Below the pieces are notes generated by a model, which saw only the letters and a program-made list of their open reading frames with translations, had not been told where the DNA came from and searched no databases. A DNA stretch of 56,254 bases, from IMG/VR virus record IMGVR_UViG_3300037088_000364, positions 1 to 56,254 of that record; one strand, given 5' to 3'. Of the stretch, positions 38,231 through 46,005 are shown in pieces (position 1 is the first letter of the stretch; the number at the start of each line of letters is the position of its first letter). The position numbers and the translations under genes are program-made. Source of the DNA: a virus.

Positions 38231-38406
38231 TATTTATCCTCCGCTGCCGCCAAGTGTCGGCGAACAATGTCCCGTAATACTTCTAATTTTTCCAAAGTAT
38301 CTTCTTGCCATTCACGAGACGAATAAACAAATAACTTTTCATAAACATCATAATCAATCTCAGCAACTAAGTCGCTAAGCATATCATCAATTTCTATTGC
38401 TATCAT
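38230..38406 (-). CDS. Hypothetical acidic helical protein
   Basis: 58 residues (MIAIEIDDMLSDLVAEIDYD, then a charged helix). TAATG overlap with the next gene. Unrecognised. Confidence 0.55.
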   Translation of the reverse strand: MIAIEIDDMLSDLVAEIDYDVYEKLFVYSSREWQEDTLEKLEVLRDIVRRHLAAAEDK

Positions 38407-38587
38407 TGATTACCACCCTTTCCTGTAGATACCATTTAACACGACTAAGGGCATCATAGATTGCACAATATTGGCAAGGAACCGCCCCGACATCTGGGTC
38501 ACACTGACACCAGCTATAATTAAACTCAGTTCCGCCGTTAGCGAGTTGAGCTAGCTTTACGCTGTCTAGTAGACTTTTTTCCCTCAT
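38387..38587 (-). CDS. Small Cys-rich protein
   Basis: 66 residues with four Cys (WCQCDPDVGAVPCQYC), a likely zinc site. Overlaps both neighbours. Confidence 0.55.
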   Translation of the reverse strand: MREKSLLDSVKLAQLANGGTEFNYSWCQCDPDVGAVPCQYCAIYDALSRVKWYLQERVVINDSNRN

Positions 38588-39050
38588 CCCAACTTATCTC
38601 CAAAGAGTGAACATCCCGACAACCATTTACATGCACCGGCGATCCTTCCCAATCATATTCATAGCTATCTTCAACCTCAGTGAAGGCTCTAGCCGAGAAT
38701 CCCTGCCGTCGTAATATTCGGATCAGGGTGTTAGTAGGAGCATAATTTGGTTTGGGCTGAAAACCTAAGTCAAATTCATGCCCATAGCACTCGCTTCGGG
38801 GCCACGTTGAATTTGGAGTCATTTTCCATGAACGAAATTCTTCTAGCTGGATAGTTTTAATACCTTCAGCATCCATGTGTTCAATAAATTTACCGAGATC
38901 ACCAGCAAGAAGCATTTTAGCCCGTTCCAAATCTTGCTTTTCTAATTTCTTTCTCTGGGTGGTCCAATATTCATCGCTCTTACGCTTCTTTTCAGCTTCG
39001 GCAGCTTCACGCTCAGCCGCAAATTGCTTTAATTTCTTAGGCGTTACCAT
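38538..39050 (-). CDS. Hypothetical protein
   Basis: 170 residues. N-terminal coiled coil (residues 5-55, KKLKQFAAEREAAEAEKKRK), then an unassigned domain. Unrecognised. Confidence 0.65.
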   Translation of the reverse strand: MVTPKKLKQFAAEREAAEAEKKRKSDEYWTTQRKKLEKQDLERAKMLLAGDLGKFIEHMDAEGIKTIQLEEFRSWKMTPNSTWPRSECYGHEFDLGFQPKPNYAPTNTLIRILRRQGFSARAFTEVEDSYEYDWEGSPVHVNGCRDVHSLEISWDEGKKSTRQRKASSTR

Positions 39051-39217
39051 AATTTTTCCTCTTCTCCTTCAAACCATTCTGGTGGTGGCGGATTCTTTGT
39101 TGCCAATTCCTTTAATTTCTTGTTTGGCGGAGTATTCACAACAATTAAACCGAGACATTGAGGACAACTCGTGCCACGAAGCAAAGCTATTCCGCAAATG
39201 GGACATTCGTATTTCAT
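39044..39217 (-). CDS. Small zinc-ribbon protein
   Basis: 57 residues from ATG at 39,217. YECPICGIALLRGTSCPQC is a compact two-CxxC ribbon; acidic C terminus. ATGA-type overlaps with both neighbours. Confidence 0.65.
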   Translation of the reverse strand: MKYECPICGIALLRGTSCPQCLGLIVVNTPPNKKLKELATKNPPPPEWFEGEEEKLW

Positions 39218-39483
39218 GATGTCTCCCTTGGCGTATAATAATACCCTGGAGCCAATCCGGCACAAGGAATCACTGTTAATGATTCACCATTAATTACTCG
39301 CTTTGCATCTCGCACACGCAGTTCAAGGGTGTGTCGAACCTCTCGGTGGGTCAATTCGCCCGCGAGTTCCATTTGGGCTAGGTGGCCCATATCAGTAAAC
39401 ATATCCCCTACTAATTCCCAATGTTTTGTGATTGGTTGTAAATAGCAAGTAATATATTTTGCAAGAAGTTGTGGGTAGGTCAC
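39214..39483 (-). CDS. Hypothetical protein
   Basis: 89 residues, unrecognised, mostly helical. Confidence 0.6.
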   Translation of the reverse strand: MTYPQLLAKYITCYLQPITKHWELVGDMFTDMGHLAQMELAGELTHREVRHTLELRVRDAKRVINGESLTVIPCAGLAPGYYYTPRETS

Positions 39484-39659
39484 AAATCCTCTCCCATTAA
39501 ATCCTCCTTTAAACCTTCAATTTGTTCCTCTAAAGAACGAGAAAACTTATCAATTGCCCGTTGAATAATCTCTTCACACTGGGCGCGGTCAGCCGTAGTG
39601 AGTGTAAGAAACCTTTCGATTTTATCCCAAGTTTCTTTAGCTAACTGTTTTCTTGTCAT
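39480..39659 (-). CDS. Hypothetical helical protein
   Basis: 59 residues (MTRKQLAKETWDKIERFLTL...), helical and charged. Overlaps the stop of the metallophosphoesterase gene. Its own 3' end carries AAAGGAGG for the next gene. Confidence 0.6.
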   Translation of the reverse strand: MTRKQLAKETWDKIERFLTLTTADRAQCEEIIQRAIDKFSRSLEEQIEGLKEDLMGEDL

Positions 39660-40471
39660 ATAATCTCCAAGACTTCAAATGTGGGCGACCCATAATCAGT
39701 CCCCATTACTTTAACTGTCAAATTGCCAAGTTGCAATTGTGCGGCACCGTGCGTATGTCCACAAAGAACTGTGTACATAATTGGCAAATCATCCGCATCA
39801 AGTGGATCACCGTGCCATGTTCTCTGAGCAGCTTGCTTTAATACTTCACCAACTGCTTTATTAGTATAGAAAGGCAAGAAATCTTTATTAGTTGGCGCAC
39901 CACGCCAGAAACAAGTCTCTGGAAAAGGTGGGACATGCGTGACCACAATTACATTTGAAGCCGTAATGGATGCTAGCTTTTGATGCAAATAAAAGGCAGA
40001 CCTATCGCCTAATGCTAGTAATCGTTTTTTAAGGTCGTTTTGAGACCAGCCAACTAGCTCACCAATATAGAACCAATCATTCAAGACAACTTCAGAGTGA
40101 TCGTAATCACCATTGCGTCCATCGCCCCAGCCATCATGTCCCACGAGAGTTGTTTCAGGAGTAAGTTCAATTGTTTCACCGGCTGTTAGATAATGAAGAT
40201 ATTTAGAATCCTCACGAACCAATTTATCAATTCTTCTCTGTACGTCGAGCATGGAGCCATGATAAAAGTCGTGATTACCAAGCACAAAGTAGATTGGCTT
40301 CTGAATGACATCTTCCATCCAACGAAGATATGATACTACACTCGGAGCTTCACCTATATCACCACTAATAATCATAGCATCCGCACTATCTTTAACTCGT
40401 TCAAAGAATTTTTCAATTTGTTTCTTTGAACAAAAATTCAAGTGAAGATCCGACATCCAGCATAGTTTCAT
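39656..40471 (-). CDS. Calcineurin-like metallophosphoesterase
   Basis: 271 residues. All family motifs in order: SDLHLNF (residues 7-13), SGDIGEAP, LGNHDFYHG, VVTHVPPF and CGHTHGAAQL. Such enzymes hydrolyse phosphoesters with two metal ions; in phages they may act on nucleic acids, nucleotides or phosphoproteins. Substrate unknown. Stop/start overlaps on both sides. Confidence 0.9.
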   Translation of the reverse strand: MKLCWMSDLHLNFCSKKQIEKFFERVKDSADAMIISGDIGEAPSVVSYLRWMEDVIQKPIYFVLGNHDFYHGSMLDVQRRIDKLVREDSKYLHYLTAGETIELTPETTLVGHDGWGDGRNGDYDHSEVVLNDWFYIGELVGWSQNDLKKRLLALGDRSAFYLHQKLASITASNVIVVTHVPPFPETCFWRGAPTNKDFLPFYTNKAVGEVLKQAAQRTWHGDPLDADDLPIMYTVLCGHTHGAAQLQLGNLTVKVMGTDYGSPTFEVLEII

Positions 40472-40692
40472 GCTTGCACCCCAAAGAAGCCTATTTCATT
40501 TCCACAACGCATACATGATTCCACCGTTCCACGCCGCCCTGCTAAAATTGAAAAAGAATCCTCTTGGTAAAAACCTGCTTCACCTTTGACCCAACCTTTA
40601 CAATGCGGACAATAATACGAAGGATGGCCGGGATCCGTTTCAAAGAGTTCAAGAGTCTTGTTTTCTATGGGTGGCACTAAATAAAATGACAT
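40468..40692 (-). CDS. Small zinc-ribbon protein
   Basis: 74 residues. YYCPHCKGW and SCMRCGNE form a two-CxxC zinc ribbon. Unknown function; overlaps the metallophosphoesterase start. Confidence 0.65.
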   Translation of the reverse strand: MSFYLVPPIENKTLELFETDPGHPSYYCPHCKGWVKGEAGFYQEDSFSILAGRRGTVESCMRCGNEIGFFGVQA

Positions 40693-40693
40693 A

Positions 40694-40849
40694 TCATTTC
40701 CTTAAACTATCAATTACATAAACAAGACAAGTTCCAACCGCCACACCCATTAAGAAATCAAGAACATGATGCGGAGTGTTAAGTTCCATTAACATCATTC
40801 CAATCAAACCAGCTAAACCACCTGTAATAAGATATTTAAGATTTTTCAT
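40694..40849 (-). CDS. Small membrane protein
   Basis: 51 residues with two hydrophobic helices (LITGGLAGLIGMMLM and FLMGVAVGTCLVYVI). Unrecognised; possibly holin-like, but evidence is only the topology. Confidence 0.5.
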   Translation of the reverse strand: MKNLKYLITGGLAGLIGMMLMELNTPHHVLDFLMGVAVGTCLVYVIDSLRK

Positions 40850-41141
40850 AAAAATAAACATTATCACTTATTTTATAAAACATTACTGATTTTTGATGAT
40901 AATGTGCAATTGTTAGTCTAGCAATCTCTTCAATTTGTTCTTTAGTGCAAGCAATGCGAACGGGAATCATTCTCTCTTTTACTAGCTCATTTGTTGAAAT
41001 CCATTGACCTTTGACAGGGGTTAAAATTGTCAAACCCCCAGCCATTGTCCGAACCTTATCATCCCATAACCAATGCCAAGAAGAAGGAATGGCAGCTTCT
41101 TTGAACTTAGTCGGAATAAGAATTTCCCATAGGCAAATCAT
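40836..41141 (-). CDS. Hypothetical protein
   Basis: 101 residues, unrecognised, Trp-rich N terminus (SSWHWLWDDK). Overlaps both neighbours. Confidence 0.6.
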   Translation of the reverse strand: MICLWEILIPTKFKEAAIPSSWHWLWDDKVRTMAGGLTILTPVKGQWISTNELVKERMIPVRIACTKEQIEEIARLTIAHYHQKSVMFYKISDNVYFYEKS

Positions 41142-41296
41142 AAGCGTCTCCGAATAAACGCGGCCGATTCAGTATAAGCCGCCATTCCAGCAACAGTGGC
41201 AATAAGTCCACTATTTGTAAAATAGAGGATTGCCAACATTACTATCGCACAAGCAGTGGAGCCGACTAAAATACCACCTAAAATTTTCTTAATCAT
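41138..41296 (-). CDS. Small membrane protein
   Basis: 52 residues, hydrophobic from residue 5 to 38 with two short helices and a basic C terminus (FIRRRL). Unrecognised. Confidence 0.5.
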   Translation of the reverse strand: MIKKILGGILVGSTACAIVMLAILYFTNSGLIATVAGMAAYTESAAFIRRRL

Positions 41297-41409
41297 GTTT
41301 TATCAAACCCCCAAATTTTATGAAACACCCAATGAAAAGCTAGTGGCAATAAGGCCAAACTTGCAAGTGCGGCTTCAAATCCTGTACAATATTCGCAACC
41401 GAATAACAT
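41293..41409 (-). CDS. Small membrane protein
   Basis: 38 residues, one hydrophobic helix (AALASLALLPLAFHWVF) and CEYC near the N terminus. Start/stop overlaps with both neighbours support it. Confidence 0.45.
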   Translation of the reverse strand: MLFGCEYCTGFEAALASLALLPLAFHWVFHKIWGFDKT

Positions 41410-41873
41410 TATACCTTCTCCAAAAACCAAAGTGCCGGAAAGCCCCTACCCTTGGATCGTAGTAGTTTATCTAAATATGTATCGTTTACACGAGTATACA
41501 ATTCATCAGGATACATGTTGATAAATCGCAACTGACCTCGTTGTTTTACTACTAAACAAATATGACCCTTACCTCGGGGCTTGAGCCGATAAGACATTAT
41601 AATCGCTGTTTGTCGTCCGTTAAGAAAATTCTTAAATCGAGGAATTGTCATTTTACGCGGACGAACAATTTTTAATCCCGCAACAGTTTTTAGCACTTGG
41701 CTAATTCGATAATGATTAGTTCCAGCTTTCTTTGTATAGCCACACTCTTCACAAAGATTTTTATAATGTCTTAATGAGACATAGTATCCCAACCATCTCA
41801 AAGCATTTAATAATGCTGTAGGTCCACAATCTAGCAACTCACGTTGATTCCAGAGTCTAATTCTAGGAGACAT
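41409..41873 (-). CDS. C39/papain-like cysteine peptidase fold protein
   Basis: 154 residues from the ATG at 41,873, where GGAGG lies upstream. RELLDCGPTALLNALRWLG has the nucleophile Cys context of C39-type peptidases, and KGHICLVVKQ supplies the His; a downstream Asn/Asp (FINMYPDE) could complete the triad. C39 domains cleave double-Gly leaders or peptide links. No membrane or ABC domain, so it acts alone here. Confidence 0.7.
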   Translation of the reverse strand: MSPRIRLWNQRELLDCGPTALLNALRWLGYYVSLRHYKNLCEECGYTKKAGTNHYRISQVLKTVAGLKIVRPRKMTIPRFKNFLNGRQTAIIMSYRLKPRGKGHICLVVKQRGQLRFINMYPDELYTRVNDTYLDKLLRSKGRGFPALWFLEKV

Positions 41874-42939
41874 CGGGCCTCCAGTTACTACCATAATAAT
41901 TCGCAAACATCCTAGTCATTTCATTATCAGAACGTGGCTCCAGATGAATCGGGGTATTTTCCCAACGGCGAAGTCTCTCAAGACTCTGAGCGTTTAGAGT
42001 AAGTCCCTGTTCTATTGACTGAAAATTAGGCACTACAGGGGGTATAACTGGACTGCGAGGCCGCCGAGAACGAAATGAATATCTAGCTGGTGATACTGGC
42101 TTTCCAATATCGGTAAAGAATCGAGATAATCCCTCTCTCCAACTAGTTAAATGACTCTGTGGGGCATCATATAAATCATTATACTTTCCCATTGATAACT
42201 CAACCTTTGGCGGTCGCCGGGCACCCTGTAAATCACTGTGTAGGCACGGTAGAATCAATTCAGGATCATAACCACCATAAGCACAGATTGTCTGAGCCAA
42301 CTCATACATAGTCGCTATGCCTCGGGTAGCAATGTTATAAACCCCAGTACGCGGACATGCATCTACAAACCAAGCGAGGGCGTCAGCTAAATCTTTGACA
42401 TACGTTAAATGAGAAAATATATCAGTGGCCGCTTGTAAAGAGTTGCCATTGGCAACTCTTTCCAAAACCTGAGTTACGAAATTATTGTGACCAATCCCAT
42501 ACAACCCACTAGTTCGGATTATGTAATGACGATGCGGAGCCGTATTTAGAAGAACCTGTTCGGCTTCATACTTTGAGCGACCATATACATTCTGAGGGCG
42601 TGGAGTTGACCTCTCAGAATAAGGTGATGATGTACCCTCAAAAATCTGGTCTGTGCTAATCTGAACAAAAGAACATGTTGACGCCCGACTCAAATTCCGA
42701 ACACCTTCAGTGTTCACACGTTTACATTCAGTTACTTTTCGATACTCTGCCGCATTTATATTGGTAAATGCTGCACAGTTGACCACCATATCAGGCTTTT
42801 CAAAATCCATGATATTTTGGCAAGCACGCCGACTGGTAATATCCAGTGATTTACGTGTGGTTGCTAGAATAGTACCACTTAAAATGTTTTTAAGAGCACT
42901 ACCAAGCTGACCATTAGAACCTGTAAGAAGAATTTTCAT
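41863..42939 (-). CDS. RmlD-like dTDP-4-dehydrorhamnose reductase, extended SDR
   Basis: 358 residues. Nucleotide-binding TGSNGQLGSAL at the N terminus, ISTDQIFEG and YGRSKYEAE (catalytic Tyr-xxx-Lys), and RTSGLYGIG. RmlD reduces the 4-keto sugar in dTDP-rhamnose synthesis. Residues after about 285 form an extra Pro/Arg-rich tail not expected in RmlD. No other rhamnose genes are in the window, so it may alter host surface sugars or serve another nucleotide-sugar reaction. Confidence 0.85.
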   Translation of the reverse strand: MKILLTGSNGQLGSALKNILSGTILATTRKSLDITSRRACQNIMDFEKPDMVVNCAAFTNINAAEYRKVTECKRVNTEGVRNLSRASTCSFVQISTDQIFEGTSSPYSERSTPRPQNVYGRSKYEAEQVLLNTAPHRHYIIRTSGLYGIGHNNFVTQVLERVANGNSLQAATDIFSHLTYVKDLADALAWFVDACPRTGVYNIATRGIATMYELAQTICAYGGYDPELILPCLHSDLQGARRPPKVELSMGKYNDLYDAPQSHLTSWREGLSRFFTDIGKPVSPARYSFRSRRPRSPVIPPVVPNFQSIEQGLTLNAQSLERLRRWENTPIHLEPRSDNEMTRMFANYYGSNWRPDVS

Positions 42940-42940
42940 A

Positions 42941-43228
42941 TTACACTAATAGAGCAATTCCTATACCAACAAGAAACAAAATACCTAACCTTATAGTATG
43001 ACGAGTGTTAACACGTTTTCTGACTTCTGTATACCGTTGTCGATAGTCAACCCACGAAATAAATGTGCCATCTTTTCGCATCATCCCTTTAGAGGGGTGA
43101 GAATAAGGAATTCGAGGTAGCCCCATTTCATCTAAAGTCAAGAAATGAAAGGTGTTATCTTTAACAGATACCCTTTGACTAGGGTATGCAGCCGCCGCCC
43201 ATGAAATCCAAAACGATGAAGCATTCAT
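42941..43228 (-). CDS. Hypothetical membrane-anchored protein, leaderless
   Basis: 95 residues with a C-terminal membrane helix (LGILFLVGIGIALLV). First gene of the leftward operon; ATG lies exactly six bases after the -10 box. Confidence 0.65.
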   Translation of the reverse strand: MNASSFWISWAAAAYPSQRVSVKDNTFHFLTLDEMGLPRIPYSHPSKGMMRKDGTFISWVDYRQRYTEVRKRVNTRHTIRLGILFLVGIGIALLV

Positions 43229-43234
43229 ACTATA

Positions 43235-43262
43235 ACTATATCATCCTCTTGTATAAAGTCAA
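43235..43262 (-). promoter_or_regulatory. Promoter of the leftward operon, leaderless type
   Basis: Read on the - strand: TTGACT (43,262-43,257), 16-nt spacer, TATAGT (43,240-43,235), then six bases and ATG at 43,228. Confidence 0.85.
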
Positions 43263-43343
43263 GAGAAAATTTTCTGATAATGATTATAAGGATTCTAAGG
43301 ATTATAACTATTTTAACTATTTTGACAAAATTTACGGATTTCA

Positions 43344-43371
43344 TTGGTAAAGAGGGGCAAAATGGTATCAT
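43344..43371 (+). promoter_or_regulatory. Possible promoter of the structural operon
   Basis: TTGGTA 43344-43349, 16-nt spacer, TATCAT 43366-43371; AGGAG before ATG 43395. The -35 box is weaker than in the rest of the set. The intergenic space to the leftward operon is AT-rich with repeated GGATTATAA-like words. Confidence 0.5.
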
Positions 43372-43394
43372 AAGTAGTATAGGAGAATGCGCGC

Positions 43395-43934
43395 ATGCTT
43401 AAACCATTAGATAGGCCAAACCGCTGCACTGGCATAACGACAAATGGGCAGTGTACAAAAGATGCCCAACCGGGAAGTACCTTTTGTAGCCGACATGGGA
43501 GTCATAAAGACTTGGCAACTGAACAGGATACAAGAATGTATCAGCTTCTTAAAGCTCAGGATCGTAGCCGACTAGCCGCCTTAAACGAGCATGATGAAAT
43601 CCGAACTCTTCGGAATGAAATCGCTATAGCTCGTATGCTTATTGAAGAACGGCTTAATCTTACGCAAAACGATTCCGACCGAATGACAAACTGTGGAGCC
43701 TTAAATTCTCTGTTGCTAACGGTCGAGCGTCTAGTACAGTCAGCCCACAAGCTTGAAACAAATTTAGGGTCCCTTCTTTCAAAACCAACACTTCTAGCTC
43801 TTGGTAATGAGATTGTAGCCATTATCATTGATGAATTAAAAGGTGTTCCCGGTTATGAAGATATCGTTGATCGCATTAGTGATCGGATAATTAAAGCAAT
43901 GGCCCAAGCGGGTCAGAAATCACAGGAGAATTAA
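43395..43934 (+). CDS. Hypothetical zinc-knuckle protein at the head of the packaging operon
   Basis: 179 residues. N-terminal CTGITTNGQCTK...FCSRH is a four-ligand zinc knuckle seen in many phage proteins of unknown role. The rest is helical. Position before the terminase genes would suit a small terminase, but no clear terminase motif is seen. Confidence 0.6.
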   Translation: MLKPLDRPNRCTGITTNGQCTKDAQPGSTFCSRHGSHKDLATEQDTRMYQLLKAQDRSRLAALNEHDEIRTLRNEIAIARMLIEERLNLTQNDSDRMTNCGALNSLLLTVERLVQSAHKLETNLGSLLSKPTLLALGNEIVAIIIDELKGVPGYEDIVDRISDRIIKAMAQAGQKSQEN

Positions 43935-43935
43935 A

Positions 43936-44157
43936 ATGGCAGATGTTACCCCCGTAGTTACCCCCGTAGTTTCCAAGCCTTGGTGGATGTCAAAGACCGT
44001 TTGGGTCAACTTGATCACGACAGCAGTTGGCGTTCTTGGTTATGTTGCTGGCAGTAGCTTTATTTCAGGCAACCCAGCATTAGTCGCCGCTCTTGTTTCA
44101 GCTACCGGTGTCTTGAACGTAATTTTACGTCTCATGACCGGCCAGGCGATCGCATAA
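43936..44157 (+). CDS. Small membrane protein, holin-like
   Basis: 73 residues with two hydrophobic segments (WVNLITTAVGVLGYVAG and ALVAALVSATGVLNVIL). The WWMSKTVWVNL start recalls small phage holin-like proteins. Unproven. Confidence 0.5.
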   Translation: MADVTPVVTPVVSKPWWMSKTVWVNLITTAVGVLGYVAGSSFISGNPALVAALVSATGVLNVILRLMTGQAIA

Positions 44158-44160
44158 CAC

Positions 44161-44215
44161 ACCCGCCGCACCGCTCCCTCTAAAGGTGACGTGCATTAAG
44201 GGCGGGTATTTTAAA
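44161..44215 (+). terminator. Probable terminator
   Basis: ACCCGCC (44,161-44,167) pairs with GGCGGGT (44,201-44,207); loop of 33 nt and ATTTT after it. Confidence 0.5.
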
Positions 44216-44238
44216 CTTTTAAATTGGGAGAGAATATC

Positions 44239-44427
44239 ATGGCAGCAAAGAAAAAGTGGATCGCAGGGGCAATCAAGCATCCTGGCGCGCTGACGGCCCA
44301 GGCAAAAAAGGCCGGAAAGTCATTAAGCCAATTTATGGCTTCTCCAGGAAAGAATCCTAGTCCAACAACCAAGAAACGGATCGCCTTGGCAAAAACATTG
44401 AGGAAGATGTCTTCTAAAAAGAAGTAA
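44239..44427 (+). CDS. Small very basic protein
   Basis: 62 residues, about one third Lys (KKAGKSLSQFMASPGKNPS). GGGAG before ATG 44239. Resembles small Lys-rich phage proteins that bind DNA; possibly packaged. Confidence 0.6.
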   Translation: MAAKKKWIAGAIKHPGALTAQAKKAGKSLSQFMASPGKNPSPTTKKRIALAKTLRKMSSKKK

Positions 44428-44444
44428 ACATCCGTTTAGTAAGG

Positions 44445-44482
44445 GGTAGGGGTAGTCGGTCTTGGGTGGGGCTACCCCTACC
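44445..44482 (+). repeat. Inverted repeat before the GIY-YIG gene
   Basis: GGTAGGGGTAG/CTACCCCTACC, perfect 11-bp stem, 16-nt loop, no T-run. Confidence 0.6.
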
Positions 44483-44495
44483 GGGAATATACTTT

Positions 44496-45158
44496 ATGTT
44501 TCTATATCTTATAACTAATTTAGTTAATAGAAAACAGTATGTAGGAATTACTAAGAATGTAGAGAAACGTAAAAAAGAACATTTACTTTATGGGCAGGGT
44601 TCTTTAATTGTTTATGCTGCGGTGCAAAAATATGGAATTGAAAATTTTCAATTTACTGTCCTTTATGAGGGATCTGAAAAAGAAATTAAAAAGTTAGAAC
44701 CCAAGGTTATTAAAACACTTGAAACACTTGCGCCTGCTGGATATAATTTAACCGATAATGAACAAGGTGTGGGTCGGCCTGCGGGTTGGCACATGTCTTC
44801 AGAGCAGAAAAAGAAAATAAGCATTGCTCAAAAAAATCTTCCAGATTCAATAAAACAAAAAAGAATTGCTGCAACAAAAGCTGCTTGTATTGGAAAGCCT
44901 CTATCTGCTCAATGGCGACAAAAAATTTCAAAATCAATGCAAGGAAGAAAATTAACTTCTGTTACTAAACAGAAAATGAGTCAAACTCATTCTCTTAATC
45001 CACCACATGCTAGAGGCGTTTTATTTAAAGGTGTAAAATACCCATCAATACAAAAAGCCGCAGAAGCAAATAATATAAATTCAAGTAGTTTAAGAGCATA
45101 TTTTAGTAAATGGAATAAAACAAATACATGGCCTTTTGATTGTAAATATCTCGACTAA
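44496..45158 (+). CDS. GIY-YIG homing endonuclease with NUMOD domains
   Basis: 220 residues from ATG 44496. GIY-YIG core (FLYLITNLVNRKQYVGITKN, conserved Arg/Lys after it), then NUMOD3-like repeats (SSEQKKKISIAQKN, SAQWRQKISKSMQGRK, TKQKMSQTHS) and a NUMOD1-like helix-turn-helix tail (SIQKAAEANNINSSSLRAYF). AT-rich. Free-standing between two structural-region genes. Confidence 0.9.
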   Translation: MFLYLITNLVNRKQYVGITKNVEKRKKEHLLYGQGSLIVYAAVQKYGIENFQFTVLYEGSEKEIKKLEPKVIKTLETLAPAGYNLTDNEQGVGRPAGWHMSSEQKKKISIAQKNLPDSIKQKRIAATKAACIGKPLSAQWRQKISKSMQGRKLTSVTKQKMSQTHSLNPPHARGVLFKGVKYPSIQKAAEANNINSSSLRAYFSKWNKTNTWPFDCKYLD

Positions 45159-45170
45159 GGGAGAAATAAG

Positions 45171-46004
45171 TTGTTCAATAAATTTCTTGTTGGCGTGTGT
45201 ATTATTTTACTGCCAATTGCTATAATTGGAAGCTACAGTGCTGGTAAATCTAAAATGCCACAAGCGCGACCAGCAGCTTATGATGTTCTAATGGATACAA
45301 CTCCATCAATAGTTCCATCAGATCCTTTGAATCCTCAATCAAAAGCCGAAGTTATAATTGACGCCCCCAAGGAAGTTACAGTCGGTCAGTTGGTTCGATT
45401 TGATTTGACCAAATCAAGTGGTTCCATGTTTCAATGGAAAGTGATTCCAACAACAACCAACTTTCAAACTTATGAAGCTGGCCGTAAAGCAGTATTTAGT
45501 GCTGATACACCTGGAGATTACACTTTCGTAGTAGCCTGTGCTTTAAATGGAACAGTCGATGTAAAGACTCTTGTTATTAAAGTGACAGCCGGAACAGTAA
45601 CTCCACCCACGCCACCCACACCACCCACACCACCCACTCCACCCAACCCGCCACCTCCAGTTACCCCAACAAGTACCATTAATTCAAAGATAAAGGTATG
45701 GGCAGACGCAGTAACAACGCCAACTAAGAAAGCTGAAGCTTTGAAGCTTGCTGGAAGTTTTGATAGTGTTGCTTCAATGGTAACAGCCGGTGCTTTAACA
45801 ACACCAGAAGAAATTATTGCCAAAACTGCCGAGGCTAATCGAGCAGCACTTGGCTCAACCCTATCAGCTTGGGTTCCATTCCTTACAAATTTACAAGCTG
45901 AAATGAAGACTCGGGCTGCGGCTGGTACTTTGACAACAGTTGAACAACACGCAGCATTATGGCAGGAAATTTCCAAAGCATTAAAGGAATACGGAGGAAC
46001 CTAG
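45171..46004 (+). CDS. Secreted/anchored PKD-like protein with Pro-rich linker
   Basis: 277 residues from TTG 45171 after GGGAG. Signal-anchor (FLVGVCIILLPIAIIGSYSA), a beta-rich PKD/Ig-like domain (VIIDAPKEVTVGQLVRFDLT through DTPGDYTFVVACALNG), a TPPTPP linker, and a helical C-terminal domain. Likely extracytoplasmic. Directly upstream of the Tat-signal peptidase, so the two may act together at the envelope or in the virion. Confidence 0.65.
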   Translation: MFNKFLVGVCIILLPIAIIGSYSAGKSKMPQARPAAYDVLMDTTPSIVPSDPLNPQSKAEVIIDAPKEVTVGQLVRFDLTKSSGSMFQWKVIPTTTNFQTYEAGRKAVFSADTPGDYTFVVACALNGTVDVKTLVIKVTAGTVTPPTPPTPPTPPTPPNPPPPVTPTSTINSKIKVWADAVTTPTKKAEALKLAGSFDSVASMVTAGALTTPEEIIAKTAEANRAALGSTLSAWVPFLTNLQAEMKTRAAAGTLTTVEQHAALWQEISKALKEYGGT

Positions 46005-46005
46005 A